The position numbers and the translations under genes were made by a program. Positions 12,661 to 27,773 of a stretch of 64,000 bases of DNA are shown piece after piece. Source of the stretch: Diploscapter coronatus (taxonomy: Eukaryota > Nematoda > Chromadorea > Rhabditida > Rhabditidae); assembly GCA_964036155.1 (NCBI GenBank), contig OZ038422.1, positions 2,627,201 through 2,691,200 on the forward strand. The letters run 5' to 3'. A model generated the notes under the pieces. That model saw nothing but the letters and a program-made list of their open reading frames with translations, was not told where the DNA came from and did no database searches. The number at the start of each line of letters is the position of its first letter. Position 1 is the first letter of the stretch.

Positions 12661-15600
12661 AAGATTGCCAAAGGGAGCGTTGAATGCGTGTGTGTGTGGT
12701 TGTGTGTATGTTCTTTCCCTTGGAAGGAGTCCCGACTCGGAATGGGAGTACGACGAGCTCTGCTGCAGGGCTGAAGGGCTGAATGCTTTGAGAAGAACAA
12801 CTGCTTCTGGGGGATGAACACAGAATGAAAGAATGAAAGAATGAAGGAAGGGAGGGAGGAGTGAAGAAAGGAAGGAAAGAATAGCTGAGATACGTTGCAA
12901 TGAAATAAATAAACCGAGAATTAGATGGGGAATTATTCCAATCGAGACTAATAGTTTCGAAATTATAGAAAAATTCAAGGATTTAGAGGATACTTGCAAG
13001 ATTAAAAAAGCTGGTTCGGAATAGAATGATAATTGAGATGTGTTGCAATGAAATAAATAGGCGACGAATTCGAAAAAAGAATGTAAGTATTTAAGAATTG
13101 AAAAGGAAATCATTAAGTTACACGAAATTTGTGGATCTGAAATTCTACAAATTGTGATGATGTGCAGCTCACACACTGTAGAATATTAAAGTTACAAAAT
13201 TATTGCTAGATTTTATTGAACACGAGAGTCTAGTATGGATTAATCGTATGGTTTCTAATATTGCCTATCGTCAAATTTGAAACCTACTCCCATTAGCTTC
13301 AAAACACAGATCTCCAGGAAAAAAATTCTCAGCTTCTCTACATTTTATTCTGAAAGACTAGCGCCTATGTATGTGTCTGCTGCAGTATCTGGCCATATTA
13401 AGGTATTTAAGGGCCACTGAATAATTCTATGATACGCACGCTAGAGTTGATAGAATGAATAATGCATGCTCTCCTCTAGGCCTCTAGCAGAGGAGCTGAA
13501 GAGCCGTTTTTCGGAGATGGGAAAGGAATGAGGCAAGCAAGAGATGCAGTTCAAATATTCAGGAATTCAGGAGGAATTATGATATATCGAAAAGTACTGG
13601 GAGTAGTTTACTCTCAAAAGTAGGTGCTTTGTTCCCAACATTCTGAATTTTGCTCCCACGTTTAAAGAAAATTACCCGCATCTTGTACTGAAGGAAGAGG
13701 AAGTTCAAATATTTAGAAATTCGGGTGGAAAAAAAAATGCATAAACCGAGAGAATGTCGGTGCGAAAGAAAGATAATAAGACGGGGAAATACTAGGCAAA
13801 GGACCTCACGGAGAAGTGTGAGTAGGGAAAAAGTTTCTGCTCGAGGGCGAATTACCTCCCGAACGAGGCGATGAAACAGAACGACTAAATTGAACACACT
13901 CATCCATGGGGATTACTCTGCGTTCCTAGCCTAATTCAATGATTAAAGATAGGCACACTCTGGTATCATTTTTCGGAAGTTTCATCGAAACTACACTATT
14001 TCAGGCTAAACTGATATGAGTTTAGAAATGTTTCACGTCATAATGTCAAGATCACTATGTGTACTAATGCAAAGAAGTTAATTGACAAGGTCAAACGAGA
14101 GTTTGCAGCATGCTTATTTAAAAAAAAAAAAACTACAATAAACGCCTATTTTATAATTGTTCTACTTCATAGTCTTCGCCGTCTTTGAAGATTGCAACTA
14201 TGCTTTACTCTGTCTCCTATTTCCACTATAGTTGAAACCTATGCTCGAAAGGGGAAAGGACTGCGCATGGGCTCATTTTTTGTGAACACCCGTTTTCCCC
14301 GGGAATTTACTCAATTTTTGCACGAATGCCCGTGAGCGCGAGTTCGCGAGGGGAAAACTACGGAAAGCTCGCACGACGAAAATTCGATTTCGGACATTTT
14401 GAATGATGCTAGGCGTATATAAGAAAGTGCGAATATTCAGAGCATTTTCGGCTAAATTTGGAAAAATACGAGAGGAGAATAAAATGAAACGTGGATTGCA
14501 AAAATTACGCGTTGAAATATCATTCAAACCTGACTCAAGAAGATATATTTTAAAGTAGCAGAATGGAATTGATTTAAATTTATAGACTATAAACCATAAA
14601 AATTCGAACTTCTAGAAATTAAAAGAATGCTCAATAAATTTTCGCAGAGCATAAACAGACTAATTTAGTCAAAGAACAAAACTTGTTATTTCGTAAAAGC
14701 GAAAATGTTTACATTTTCAAATCCAATCTGATGGATACTGGAAATCATTGTCATGTACTTTTGAATTTTCTCGATATTGTTTTGTAAAATAAATAAGGAA
14801 GAATTTCGTTGAATTTAGGCGATTTTGCGTATTTTCATTTCACAAGATTCGGCGTAGGAATACGCACTAGTCTTTACTCTTTGCGCCTATTTTATGCATA
14901 TGTGTATAATTTCGCAAATCGGATTGCAACAGATTTGATGACTCTTCCTCGGGAAAGCTCGCATTTCGCGTATCAGTTTAATGCTGGGGCTTTGAAATTA
15001 TCCCAAAATTAAGCTTAATCTAACTACAACATTGCTAGTCTAATCTAGGGCTATGGTAAAACGTTAGTTATACCTTCTTTCCATGAAAACAAAATTAAGG
15101 AATTCTCTTTCATTTTGAGCAAATGCGAAATTTACAAATTTCTTGTTGATAGCTCAAATCTGGAGAAAGCTCGAGTATAATGACTATAACTACACGATTG
15201 ACGCAGGAAATGGCGCAAGTATCGTACACAAATTGACTGATTAGTCATATAAACAATCTGATAAATTGCATGGCTCACGTATTAAAGAATGCCGTATATA
15301 AAAGCGGGATTAGATACGACGTTTTGAATACACAACATTAAAGCATTTGCTCATGATAAGCCTGTTATGCTCGCCAGATAATAAATATCGTAAGTAGAAA
15401 AGTGATTTTAGGGAATTAGAAAATTACGAAACGAGAAAGAGTTGCGCATTCGAAGGGAGATTACGGTAGATGGATAGTTGTTTTGTTTACATTTCAAACT
15501 AGAGATGGCTAGTCGATTAATAATTTTTGCAAATTTTCATTGGATTGTCAAAATTTATTATATAGAATTTTTTTTTTATGTTTACTAATTAGTTACCATG

Positions 15601-18551
15601 GATTTATAACCCGTTAGCTGTCAACAATCAATAAAAATCAACTATAAAAAAAAAAAACTCGTCACAAATTGAACCATATCTATTTTTAGCCCAATAAGAT
15701 GACGATAATTAATATTTTCAGGGTTACTTCTTGGAAAAGTGCATAAATTTTAGCTTAAACGGCAAGAAATTCGGCTCTATTAATTAAGTTGAAGTTTGAT
15801 TAATCATCTCAAAACCTGAAGCATATCCCACTTAATAGTCCTCACCACACATCAGCCAACAGGATTCATTACTCACGCACTTTTGAGCGCTTACAACTCG
15901 GATTTCCTTTTTTCGCCGTCAAAATCGGAAATTCGAGGTTGACTTCCGGAAATGCAGAGTGCAAAGAAAGCTGCCAATATAAAATCTAAGAATGAGGTAC
16001 AAACTAGCAAAACAAGAAAGTGAAGTCTTTAAAAAATTCTACTAGGATGCGTATTTTTGGGGATCAAGATTAGTTTGAGTGAATAGCAAAATCAAAAGTC
16101 ATTCATTAGAGACTACAGCAATGAGGAATTGCTCTAAATTTTGCCTTGAAAGTGTAAAAGTACGACTATTTTAGACTAGAATGATAGAAGGAAAAATGAG
16201 GTTATGTTTCAGAGTTTTCAAGCTTTTTGAAATTGATTTAAGGAAGGTAATAATTGAAAAGTTTCTTTAATTTTTATGTTAAAATAATGAATAAATCAAA
16301 TTTAACCTAAAATTCGTGTTCCTACGATTTCACACCTATGAAGAAGGTAAAGTTTTTAAAAAGTTGATGAAAGGAAGAGTAATTTTCACTCTTACTTCTT
16401 GACGAAGTGTTCGGCAAATTGTGGACAAATTGTCAATCAATATGACTCGAGATTGACGAGCGATTTTTTTTCTAATTTCTGGCGGATTTTTTCGGTTCAT
16501 GATCATTAATTAGAAAATTTTGTGAAGGATTTAAACACTATTCTCAACTATGCCCAAGAAACTCGAGATATGATCCAGAGCATTAGATAACTCGTAAAAA
16601 TTCCATTCAAACTAATGCCTTGTTACTGTTGATTTATGAAGAAAATATCAAAATACGTTCCACCGTATCTGATAGGAAAGAGAAATAACTCAAGTCAATT
16701 TGCCCGAGAATTGAACAACGATTATCCTCAAAATCCTTATCTACATCTTATTTTGATTCATACCAAGCTGGACTTTACCACCAGAACAACGTCTCTCATC
16801 ATTTTTATCGTCTCTATTCTCATATACGCTCCCAATCACTCGACTATGCATGAAGACCATCATCTTTCTTCCCTTCTATTTTTATCCTGGCAGCTGTCTT
16901 CTGCCCCGGGAGTTGTAAGGCCCTCCACCCGTTCTTTTTTCGAGCAGTTGCAGCTCTTTTTTGGCTCTCTCTCTCTGAGTCTGATCAATGTGCGTGTGCA
17001 CACAATGGCATAAAGCATAGCGAATGCTAGAAGACGTGAACGGAGAAAAGAATGAGAGTTTGTGGAGTTGACTTGGAGTTTATGAATGAAGAAGTTAGCG
17101 TCGGAGGTAACTCAACTTATACTGAACTTTTCTTTAAATTACTATTACTTATAGTTAGGTTTAACTGAATTTTGAAATTATATTTAAACATTTCAAAAGC
17201 TTCAGTGAAACATGCCCAACCTCGGATCAACTGTAAAATTTTGTGAACCATAAGGCAACGACATCTTCAATATCAACTTCGAACTTGCATAATAAAATTG
17301 AAAATTGACCTAGTTTCGCTATTTTTCCATTCATCTCTACCCTAACTCCGCCGAAAATCTATGGAACTTCTCGGCAGGAAAAGACTCATATAACACAAAC
17401 CAAACACTTCTCTTTGGGCCATGGAAACAATCTCGGCAAGCGAAAGCAGAAAGAGAACGGGTCATAGTAAAAAAAACTTTGAAGAAAAATGACAAGGATA
17501 AAGTGAGGGGCCTAGGAGAAGAATGTGAGTGAAAAGAGCCGGAGAATGGGGTAGTAAACTTTCAAACGCACAGCATATCGACTCCCAGCCCAAGCCGATT
17601 TTCAAACGAACCCTGGGGAGACGGGGAACACGCATGAAAATATTCGCGATGAAGAACACGCAGATGCGACAAAATAAGGGGACCGAAATGGTTAAAAAAA
17701 TCGAAGGGAAGTTGAAGTTGACTTGGAATTTATCAGGATCGAAGCTCGTGAAACCAGAAAGTAAAAAATCAAGGGTAAAGGAAGATGCGTTAAAATGTAT
17801 CAGGAGAACATAGCTAGCTTATGAGATCGGAAAAACAACCAAAACAAATGAAGCTGAGTTATGACTGATAAAAATCTCAGCATACGAAATCAAGCTTAAT
17901 CATAAGATAGAAGCTATGAACATAAACGATTTTTCTCTAAAGTTGAAATCCATTTGAAAAACTATGCTATACGTGAGCATTATGGTATTAAGAATGGCAT
18001 ACGGTAGCAAAATTTAGTAAAATTACACTGGCTTCGAAAATGATCACGTGTAAGAAAAATGATGTTTTATAAGGACTCCATGCGAGGATAATTTTCTTAC
18101 GCGATAGAACTAAAAGTCGGTCTATTAAAGCTCAGAGTAGATAGAGATATTGTAATATTTCAAAATACAATATTTCAGAAAAAGAGAAAGGTAGAAGTAA
18201 ATAAAAGTTTAAATATTGTATTGGCACGTTTTTATCAATTATTAGTGAAAAAACTAATTAATCTGGGTGAATCAGAAAATTTGTAATTTCACGACAAATT
18301 TTAGAGCACAAATTTATATGACGCGTTCCGACCGTGAGAAAGCCTTGCTCGAAGCGAAAATTCTAAAATTCACGAGATTATTTCACCGTAATTTCACTCG
18401 ATTAGAAGAAAAACTCGTTAACCGGCTACGAATTGACTTGCATGATGAGAAAATTGATCTCGAAATACCATGGAAAGAATTCCGCAACATCATATGAGTG
18501 AATTCATTAAGCTTCCCGAAAGAGATGACGAATTTTTATTTATTTCTAAAT
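12661..18551. other. No supported gene
   Basis: AT-rich sequence without a coherent exon chain. A 125-codon frame at 16,636-17,013 (+) is the longest and has no recognisable domain or splice context. A short interrupted palindrome occurs around 13,468-13,500 (CTCCTCT ... AGAGGAG). Otherwise I see nothing. Confidence 0.5.
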
Positions 18552-18688
18552 AGACGTTGAAAGTTTGTCTATCCGATATTTGAACGTTACTGAGAAATAT
18601 CGTAGCCGATTCGTCATTGTAGATAAGAGAACATTAGACAATGACGAATCGTATATAGGATCGACAAACTTCCAACTTCCAACGTTTG
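18552..18688. repeat. Foldback element, family C copy 1
   Basis: The terminal arms are AGACGTTGAAAGTTTGTC and GACAAACTTCCAACTTCC plus AACGTTT. A nested inner hairpin is formed by GATTCGTCATTGT and ACAATGACGAATC. The whole element is about 137 bp and non-coding. A second copy in opposite orientation lies at 27,774-27,913. The terminal bases resemble those of family B. Confidence 0.75.
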
Positions 18689-19099
18689 CTAGGAAGTCAG
18701 ATTGAATCTAATAGATTTCAAATTATTTCTGCATGAGTTTAATGATCTACTTAAACAACGATTTTAGCTATTATTGGATGCGAAAAATTCAAAATAAAGC
18801 AAAAAATATTCCGAAAAGTGCAACGTTCGACCTCATCCCAAAAATTTATCTATTTTATTACAAGCTTGTGTAAGAAAGTATGACTAATTCTCCCACTTTC
18901 TTCCTTAAAACCATCCTAGAAATTCAACAATGAGCCTAACCCAAGTTGCCTGGGTCTGGAAAAAAGATGAGGAACACGACAGTTTTCTCGTTCTCTTCGT
19001 TTCCAAACGAGTCTCTTTTGGAGCTTGCTTGGCTAGGCAGCCACAGAGCCTCTCGTCATTCGTTCGTTTTCTTATCGCACCCCACTGCGGTTTGCAACA

Positions 19100-19416
19100 C
19101 CCACACAAAAAGGTAACTTTCCGAGAGGAATCGAGGGAAAAATCCGAGAATATTTGAAAACCCATCGTATTTATCGTTATCAACCCATTTTGACTAGAAA
19201 ATGAGTGAATTCCCCAAAAATGTCTATAGAAAAAGATACAACTTTACGAGAGGAGTCTCGGGGAAAATTCGAAAAGTATTTTCTAGAAAGTGCACACAAA
19301 ACAATTTTTAAACCTCACCAATTTCTTCTTTTTAATACTATCTTGGCTAGGACAAGAGTGAACTTCCTAAAATAGACAAAAAGGATGCTACTTTACGAGG
19401 AGTCTCGGAAGAAAAA
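19100..19416 (+). repeat. Degenerate tandem repeat, 125-150 bp unit
   Basis: Two clear copies (19,191-19,270 and 19,343-19,416) share the order GAGTGAA(T/C)TCC, an AAAAATG/AAAATAG run, AAAAAGATACAACTTTACGA and GGAGTCTCGG. A weaker first copy around 19,103-19,150 keeps ACTTTCCGAGAGGAATCG. The ACTTTACGAG-GAGTCTCGG block is the best conserved. Confidence 0.6.
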
Positions 19417-20236
19417 AGATGCACCAGAAACTCCCGTCCAAATTGAGTTCCAAAGCCACGCACCCGAGAGCGAACACGGGACGGGCATCATTACGCATTC
19501 CACGGAGTTTTCTAAGCCAGAGATTTTTGAGGATGAGTTATTTTTTAGGTTTCAAAAGTTTTCGAGACGAATGAATGGAAAAGCGTGATGTTCTCACCGG
19601 AATTAGTTGAGTATATGAAAAACTATTCCAAAACAATTATGTATAGGTTTCAAGAGTTTTCACGAACTACGACTAAAGGCATTTCGATGCTCATTCAACG
19701 TTAACTTTCGCAAATACAATTTTAATTAAACTTTATCACGATATGCTTCAATTTCTCAAACTCTCCAAGATATTCACCATATTCAATGAGGCTTCCTTTT
19801 CACTTTATCAAGATATATCTACTCTTCAGTAAATATTACAGTATTTTTCATCTTGCATGAAAACATGTCCTACGCATCAGACACCGCATGAGTAGGTTGA
19901 GCTTTCCCATCAACAACAACAACAATTTGTGCATTGCAGAATAATTCAATTGAATGCAAAATGCACTTTTCGCGACTACCGTAGTCCTCTGAATTAACGC
20001 TACATTTATCGTAGCCATTTACGTCAAATCACGACTACCTTCAAAGCCACAAGTCAGATGTGTTAGCCATTTTGTAGCGTAGCGTTTTGGCATTTAGCTA
20101 AAGCGCTCTCTAGCGGAATTGCACTCTTTCTCTCTCTCTAGGCGAGATAGCATTGAAATTCGAGAGAGTACAGAGTATACCCTCTCACTTTTCCACGCTA
20201 TTCTTTTCCTTTCTACTAAAATGGAAAGAAGAAAGA

Positions 20237-20303
20237 AGGAGAAATAGTATGGAGAAAGAAAAAGCAGAAGGGATCCTCTCTCTTTGTCATGCTATTTCGT
20301 CTA
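20237..20303. repeat. Foldback element, family A copy 3
   Basis: The arms GAGAAATAGTATGGAGAAAG and CTTTGTCATGCTATTTCGTC are near reverse complements around a loop of about 20 bases. The core is the same GAAATAG/CTATTTC as the other family A copies. Confidence 0.6.
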
Positions 20304-22633
20304 TCCCTCGTTAGAAGAAATAGCGCCGATAAACAGGAGTGCAAACTATGATATCTTTCTTTACACTTTCTATCGCGTTTAAAAGCAGTCAGCAATTCAC
20401 AAATTCGACTACAAAAACGCATAGACACTCGCTCGCAGTTTTGTAAATCACATGATGAAAAATACCGGCGTGAAAGCAGGCTGATATAGTTTTTCCCATT
20501 CATGGATAAATTCCACTACAAAACGACGCCCGCGTGTCAGACTGGATACGTAAAAAGTTAGCGGGGTGACTTAGAAAACTTCGGGGCACAAATGAGAGAA
20601 ATCGCGCATGTCAAAATGTGAGGAATACAATTTCTCAGAAGCGAGAAAATGCGAGTGCAAAGATTAAAAAATTAAGCGACGAAAGATGAAGCTATGGTTC
20701 AAAATTTGGGGAAATTTGGCTGTAAAGCTAAGCTAGGCTCTGATAATTGAATAAGGTTGGCGTAACTATTTCAGATGACAAGAAAATTTTCAACACCAAT
20801 TTTAGCATTTACACATGAAATGTGTGTATATGATGTGTAATTGCAATGATACAAGCTACTATGAATGCAATTTTACATAAACGGTCTAGCCAGAGGCTTT
20901 TCTGAAAATGACGAAAATCGTTTAAAATGTTTAGTCCGAGTCTAACTATAGTTCAAAGTCTATTCAAGATTTCAATTCTATTCTAAAGTTATAGAAATAA
21001 AAAAGGCAGTTAAATATTTATCATTGAAAATGTGCTAATGGTTTTAAATAATCAATTTCTTTAAAAAAAATAGTGCTTATTTGATTTCTCACAAATCCAA
21101 ACTACGAAATCCTAGAAACATAGGAAAAAAGAACGCGAGAACGAATGTTTTCATGTGTAAGAAATCCGCATCCCAATGCAAATCAAATCTCTGAAAATCG
21201 CTGATCCTCGATAAAGTGCGATATTGATAAATTGATAATGGCTGAACTTTTTCTTCCATAAAAATTAATCTTTAAAAATACGCCAGACGGTTTTGAAATC
21301 CTATGTTTTGACGCTAGGCTAAAGAGTGTAGGCTGAATTTGCGTCGGGAATCGCTGCGTTTTTACGCACACATCTACCAGTGCATGTGCAGCAGGATGGG
21401 GGGAGGGAACGGATGGATAAGAAAGCGAGGGACAGGAGAGAGAAAATGAAGCGAGAAAAGGAAAAACGGCTGAAAGACGGCACTGGGTAGACGAAAAATA
21501 GGAAAGAATCATGTTACACAACGTCGAGCGCGTAACCCTAACGCCAACCATGCACACATCCAGCTGAATTCAGCTTCAGTATGGCTATCCTTGCAGAGAT
21601 GGAGTTGATAAATTCGGGAAGAATATCGATTAGGATGTTAGAAAAGTTTGAGATTACTGTAAAATCAATTGAATAGGTTTCAGGAAATTACGAATACGCA
21701 GATGCAGAATTAAAATTGATATTTTTGCTCGTATCTTTAAACAAGATATCACAATCAAACATTGCATCGAATTAAAATATATAGGTTTCAAGAAATATCG
21801 AGATCACTCTAAAAACAATATTGCCGGAGTTCAATAGGGCAAAATAATAAAACTGCAAAAAATTGTCTTAATTTATAAACTAAAAATGAAATGCTACGAT
21901 TCCAATAATAAAATCTTTGTAAAAACGACTAAATATTGAGTAAGATTTCAAAAAAAAAAATATATATATATATCGCAGATCTCCACATGATAATGATCGC
22001 CAATATGATCCTGTTTTCATAATGCAAAAATAAAAATAAGAAAAAATTCCTCAATAATTCCGACTAAAGAACGAAGCTCACGATAATTTCAACATTCGGC
22101 CTTTGTAAAAAAGAGTCTAAAGTCAGACATCATCGTCATTATTCTTAGACTTACTATTTCGAATAAACTGAGTGGTGTCTGGAGCTAATGGTGCTTGAAA
22201 ATATAGGGCAAACAAAATACACATTTTTGATATTTCATAAAAAAAATTTCATCATCGTGATATTTCGATTTAGTGATATCGTCGATATTCTATAGGAAGT
22301 GATATATCACGATCGTCTAGAGCGTTATGACTTTTTATCTCTTGAAATTATAGTGAAATTTGGGTAGGCTATTTTCTTTGAGGCATAAAATTTTATGTCA
22401 AGATATCAAAATTTTCAAATTGAAGTCAATTTTCGAAACCTCAAAAAATCGCATTCATAAATTCGAAAATTCCGGGTTTACTACGCATATTCGTCGCGAT
22501 CCAATCTCTAAACACGCGGAATATCCGATTACAATATTTATTTTTCAATTTCCAACACGCTGGCTTTTTGTCTGGCGTGTTCTCGAAAAGGTCACACAAA
22601 TCTAGAGGCAGAAAAATGTTTGCCAATTATTCA

Positions 22634-22766
22634 GGAAATGTTTTAAAATTTTTGAAGAATGATGCCAAGAATGTTCTTTAATGATGAGTTTTTGCTGGCA
22701 TAATATGGCAAAATCGAATGTCTTGGCAATAGATACAAATGTTTTAAAAATCTCTGAAGAATAGTG
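22634..22766 (+). repeat. Short direct repeat about 102 bp apart
   Basis: GGAAATGTTTTAAAATTTTT plus GAAGAAT at 22,634 resembles AAATGTTTTAAAAATCTCTG plus AAGAAT at 22,736. This may be the remnant of a local duplication. Confidence 0.4.
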
Positions 22767-25700
22767 TCGAATTTTGGACTGTAATAATTCCAACCTTGGC
22801 CAATCCATAAAATGTAAACGAGAAAAATTGTCCCACTGCAATATTTAAGTCTATTAATTTTTCAAATATTTCAAAAATGCTCAAGATACGATATCATCTC
22901 GCAATTTTTTTCCTCGAGACTCTTTTCTGTATTATTCAATCTAGAAATATTCTCTTTTCTTGATAAGTAATGTTATGCAACGCCATTTTCATTTTCATTT
23001 TCACAGCTACAATATCATACATTTTTGCAATCTTCTTGCGTTTCTACCTCTTATCGCTTGGTGATGTAAGAATAATTTCGTTTTTTGAAATTTCAATTCA
23101 ACTGGAAAAATTCGCGAAGGCGCCGATGAATTTTTTTATTATTTCAGGTCAGGTACGCCTTAGATCAGACGTTTTTTCTCCGGATATTAAAAATTTCGCA
23201 TCCCTACCCACTATAATTAGAAAAACTAAAGGAGTAAAGTATTTTATGTAGCTCAAAATTTTCCGTATCACGTTCAATTTTCTTCATTTATACTTTGTCA
23301 TTAAATGATACATCAAGAAATTCATCATTTTCATCCCGTGAGGTACCTCGATAGCAAATTGAAAAATTAGGAAAGTTGCAATTTCCGAGTCTTTAAAACG
23401 AGAACGCAAAGTGCGTGTGAACTAAAAATTGAAACACATGAGTTAAAAAATCGAGCAGCGGAATGAAAAATGACACGAGAATGAAGCAAATGAGATGGGA
23501 ATTTCCTTTATCCACGAGAAAATGCGGACCGAAAAATGAGATAATGTGCGGAAATGGCGTGGGTTTTTGAATCAGGAACGTGGCGAGAACGAGGGCGCTA
23601 CACGATATTAGACGAACTAGAATGTATATCAAATAATGGGGGCAAAATATGCAAATTAGAATTATATTGGACGGAAGGTTTTAATTGTTTAGAAACTCGG
23701 GGATATTTCGATTGTTGATAAAATTAGAAAAATAGGCCTTTAAAAACTGACATAGATTCAAATTATTTAAACGTGATGGAATATTGTATGAAATGATGGT
23801 TTTTAATAAGCTGCGTCCAAACTCATTAATGATAATAATATAGTCAAATCGTCCTTTCAAAGTTGCAACATACACAAATTTCATTAATCTGTTGTGATTT
23901 AACTAACCTGACTTACTTCTAGCCTCTATAGAGCCCCAAATGTCATAAATAGAATCAAACGTAAGAGAGTTTGCACTTTTGGATGGAATACGGTAGATTT
24001 TCGGAATTAAGCAAGCACACTCATCAAATGGTGGAGTTATTTTGAATGGGGATCTCCGAGAGTATTTATCAAGGAGATGGCAGCTCTAATAAACTGGGGA
24101 CTGACCCTTAAAATATGGTCATTAGCCGGTTGTTTGGTAGGAGGGGAGGAGAGCGAAACGATATAATTGTGCTCTGATGACATAATGCGGCAATAATAGG
24201 CACTTATATGCGGTACTTTGCAGAGCATAAGGCCTATTTCATGGTTTGTAAGATTTGAGTCATAATCAAATCAAAAGTATTGATACTTTAAATCTCAATA
24301 ATTCGTAAATATCGTTAGGAAATAAGTTGCGAAATAACGTAGCAATGCACAAGCAATAATTTTATTAGTGCGCTTTAAATAAAGATATTTTACAAGTCGT
24401 CTTTGTAAAACCACGCTCAAACCGTAAGAAGATTCCTTGAAAATGTTGTTGAGGTTTAAATTTAGTTGATGCCAAAACTGAGTGCTCTTAATAATGACCC
24501 CAATTAAGTGCCTTTGCAGAATAGCTCCTTTAAGGATATATGAGCTAGCTGCTCTCTGTAGTGTATTAATCATAAGCAAAGCACGCTCGGCAGAATTTTG
24601 ACATTTGCGCCCAAAATAAGGCTATAAAGATTACTCGCCACTATAATTGAATCATATTACCAAACGCACAAAGCAAAACACACGCAAGCCCAAGCACATC
24701 ACATTATGGATTTTCACGGAATTATATCTTCCGAGACTCCAGAAATAACCGCTCTAGAAGTTTATTTCGAATTTTTCACTGAACACATTAGAACGTCTGT
24801 TTTACGCGAAGGGTTCGAATAGAAGCGACCTAATATCACGCGGGCTATAACATTGCTCCGTAATGGCCCAGATTTGTGTGTTCAAAAATTTCTGTAACAT
24901 GAACTTCACGAGTGGAATCGCAATACTTGCTCAAATATGAAGCTATACATCGCATTTTATCAGAATCCAAATCCTGCCACACTTTTGCAGAACGAAGATC
25001 ACGATGTTTAACTCCAGATTTCCCACCTACTATTTTACGCTTACAAAAATTATCTCTTAAGAGTATGCAGAGTAGATTCTATTTCCACCCTCTCCTCAAT
25101 TTAACACTTATGAGCTGTGGAATTGTGAAACTTGGATGCTTAATTGAACTCGTCGGTACGCTTAAAACTTCACCATAATTTTTTTAGAGTATGTTATGGC
25201 AAAGTTTCAGCGGAAAACTCGCGCTATGCAATTAATTTCGCTCTCAATAGTCCGAGCGGGTAGTTTTTAAACTGAGCGCAAGAATTCCCGAGGTTATGAA
25301 TTATGAGGGTAGTCACACCTATACGATAAAAGGACCAATTAAATTGCGAGGGTGTGCTTAGGAGTGGTTTTACAAGCGTTAAATTGCAGTATCTGACTAG
25401 ATCAGTTCCACTCAGGTAGTGGTTTTGTAGATCAAAAATATTTCGTTTTAAGGATAACGAATTTTTAAGTTTATTTTGGAATGGTTACAGAAAATTTGGT
25501 GAGGTAACGGACCAATGGGATGAATGTTATGGCAAACAGACAGAGTAGAGCGGTCATTGGGAGCTGATGCGATAAAAATATCACGAGATCTTTTTTGCAG
25601 ATATTCAAGGGGTGATGAAATTCATCATATATCTCAAAACGATCCATAGGTATTTTGGATTTAAACATTTTAATATCTTGTCCAATATGGGTTTATTTCA

Positions 25701-27773
25701 TAAATTATTCACAAATCTAACTAGCAAAATCAACTGAAGTCCCAAAATTTAGCAGGTAATCAAGTTCATCATATATTGTTTGAAAATAAATCATATATCA
25801 ATCAAGATACTAAAGTTCTAATCACACGACAGCTAGATGTCCTTTCCAAATAGTCCGCAAGCCCTACACGAAAATTGTCAGAAATCAGAGAACTCGGAGT
25901 CGGAACGTTTACGCCCCATTTTGAGCTATTTTTAGCTCCGCTTCTCGCGATATAGCACCAGTACTTGTCTCACGTCTCTTTCTTTTCAACTTTTCAGCGC
26001 GAGTAGTTCTAATCGAATTTCGGTGGGGGCTACTTTTCATTTACATGTTCGTTACTGTAAAAGGGCGTTGCGAAAAAATCGCGAAATAAGAGGGTAAAAT
26101 CGGGTGAAAAAAAAACTGAAAAAAGTGTGTGAATTCCTGCAAAAATTCGAGCACATAGACTGATGTACATTGATGTCCGATCAGCTAAGGAATAGGAAAA
26201 ATGGATGTGTATTAATCAGGAAAAAGAAGCGACAGATCTGGAGATCTAGGAGTCATGCAAAGAAAGATATCAGAGACATCAAATTTATGGTAAAATATCA
26301 GAGACAATCTTCCTATTCTATCCTCCAACATAACTGTCAGAACAGATCTGATCATTAAGTGATAAGGGAGTTGCGAAATTGAGAATTGTCACGTAAAATC
26401 ATGATTAGATTAACTATGCGTATCGTCCTTTCAACGCTCAATAATCAAATAAAGAATTTGCATGTTCATCAGTTTTATTGATTTTAGGAAAATTAACGAA
26501 TCGATATCCCCAATTTATCTACACGTTACAGCGATTTCTTTGGTATCTAATAATTCACCGATAAGGTGTTGCTTGAAAGCAAATGATTTACCAAAAAATT
26601 TCACTATCTGATAAGATCGGCCAAACCCCACCCTTCTTTATCCGTTCCAGGTTCGATCCCTAAGCTTCGATTACACCTGAAGAGATCAATCTAGCGGTTC
26701 TGGTCATATCTCATTCATTCGTCGAATAGTAGATTTTATCCCCTCCTCGAATTTTATCGATTTCCTTTTGACTTATTGGGTTTATACCTTTTACGAAACT
26801 GACTTTCAAAAACTATTCAATTGCCTTCAGTATGATGATTATTTAAAACGTATTCAGAACATATTCCTTCTAGAACTTATTGATTTTTTCCACTATTTTT
26901 TCAATTTTATATCTGTCACACAACTAATTTTCTGCACTATTATTTCCCCTTGCTAAAATAAGGATTTCTCCAAACCTATCCAAAATACATTTTGATTTTC
27001 TGGAACAAATTGAACTTTTTCTACTGTTGCGCATTCTCATCATTCCAAGCTTACATTCCGCGAAGGTCGACCGCCGTTTCGTCTGATAAATTTCCAAGAT
27101 CCTTCCCTATTTCTCCCCATTTCATGATGATTGATTAAGCCTGACCGCGTAAACGCTATCGAGATTACTCCTACCGTACTCGTGTCTACTTTAGCCAAAA
27201 ATTGCCCGATTTTCTTAATTCAATTAGTAACGAATCTCATTAACAGCTCTATTTTTAGATTTGAAACGTCGAAAAAAACCATGTAACAATTCAAAATACT
27301 GAGTTATCTAAAATTTTAATCTCATGATTCATTTTTCGAATTTTTAGAAATTTTGAAAAGAATTGAAGAAACTTTTCGTAAATAAGATAAGATAATACAA
27401 CGATAAGCCGTTTTCCACAATTTCGTTAATTCTTTAATTCTTTTGTGGTAATCGATATTTTACTCTCTGAGTATAGCGCATTGTTCTCAACCTCATGCAT
27501 ACATAGGAACGACGACGAAATGTCTGAGTGACGCAAAACTACCGTAATCCCAAACAATTTAGGTTTTGATAGGTGTAAGGTATTTTAATAGGAATTTCAT
27601 AATTACTAGTGCAAAAGAAGAATTATACGCTTAGAAAATTGTCAGAGGAGAATAATTTTGAAACATAACATCAAAGGTGATGCGAAACTTGATAAAGTTT
27701 GGAAATTGTAAAATAAGTTTCAATATTAAAAGTACGTTCGTCAATGATTTTCATTTATAGTGCGTATTTAATA

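Larger units (their letters stand above)
18689..27773. other. No supported gene; several minor repeats
   Basis: Nine kilobases with no exon chain I can support. It contains the tandem repeat at 19,100-19,416, foldback A at 20,237-20,303, an AT microsatellite at about 21,958-21,973 and a short direct repeat (22,634 and 22,736), each listed separately where clear. Confidence 0.5.

Noticed and set aside
12096..12683. 195-codon open frame on the + strand
   Set aside because: Half of it is translated purine repeat (Arg/Glu/Gly/Lys). Overlapping frames on both strands are equally open. It is low-complexity, not gene-like.
16636..17013. 125-codon open frame on the + strand
   Set aside because: No family resemblance, no flanking splice signals that extend it, and it ends in a CT repeat.
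26640..26680. GGTTCGATCCC, a tRNA T-loop-like string
   Set aside because: No acceptor stem, D-arm or anticodon arm can be folded around it.
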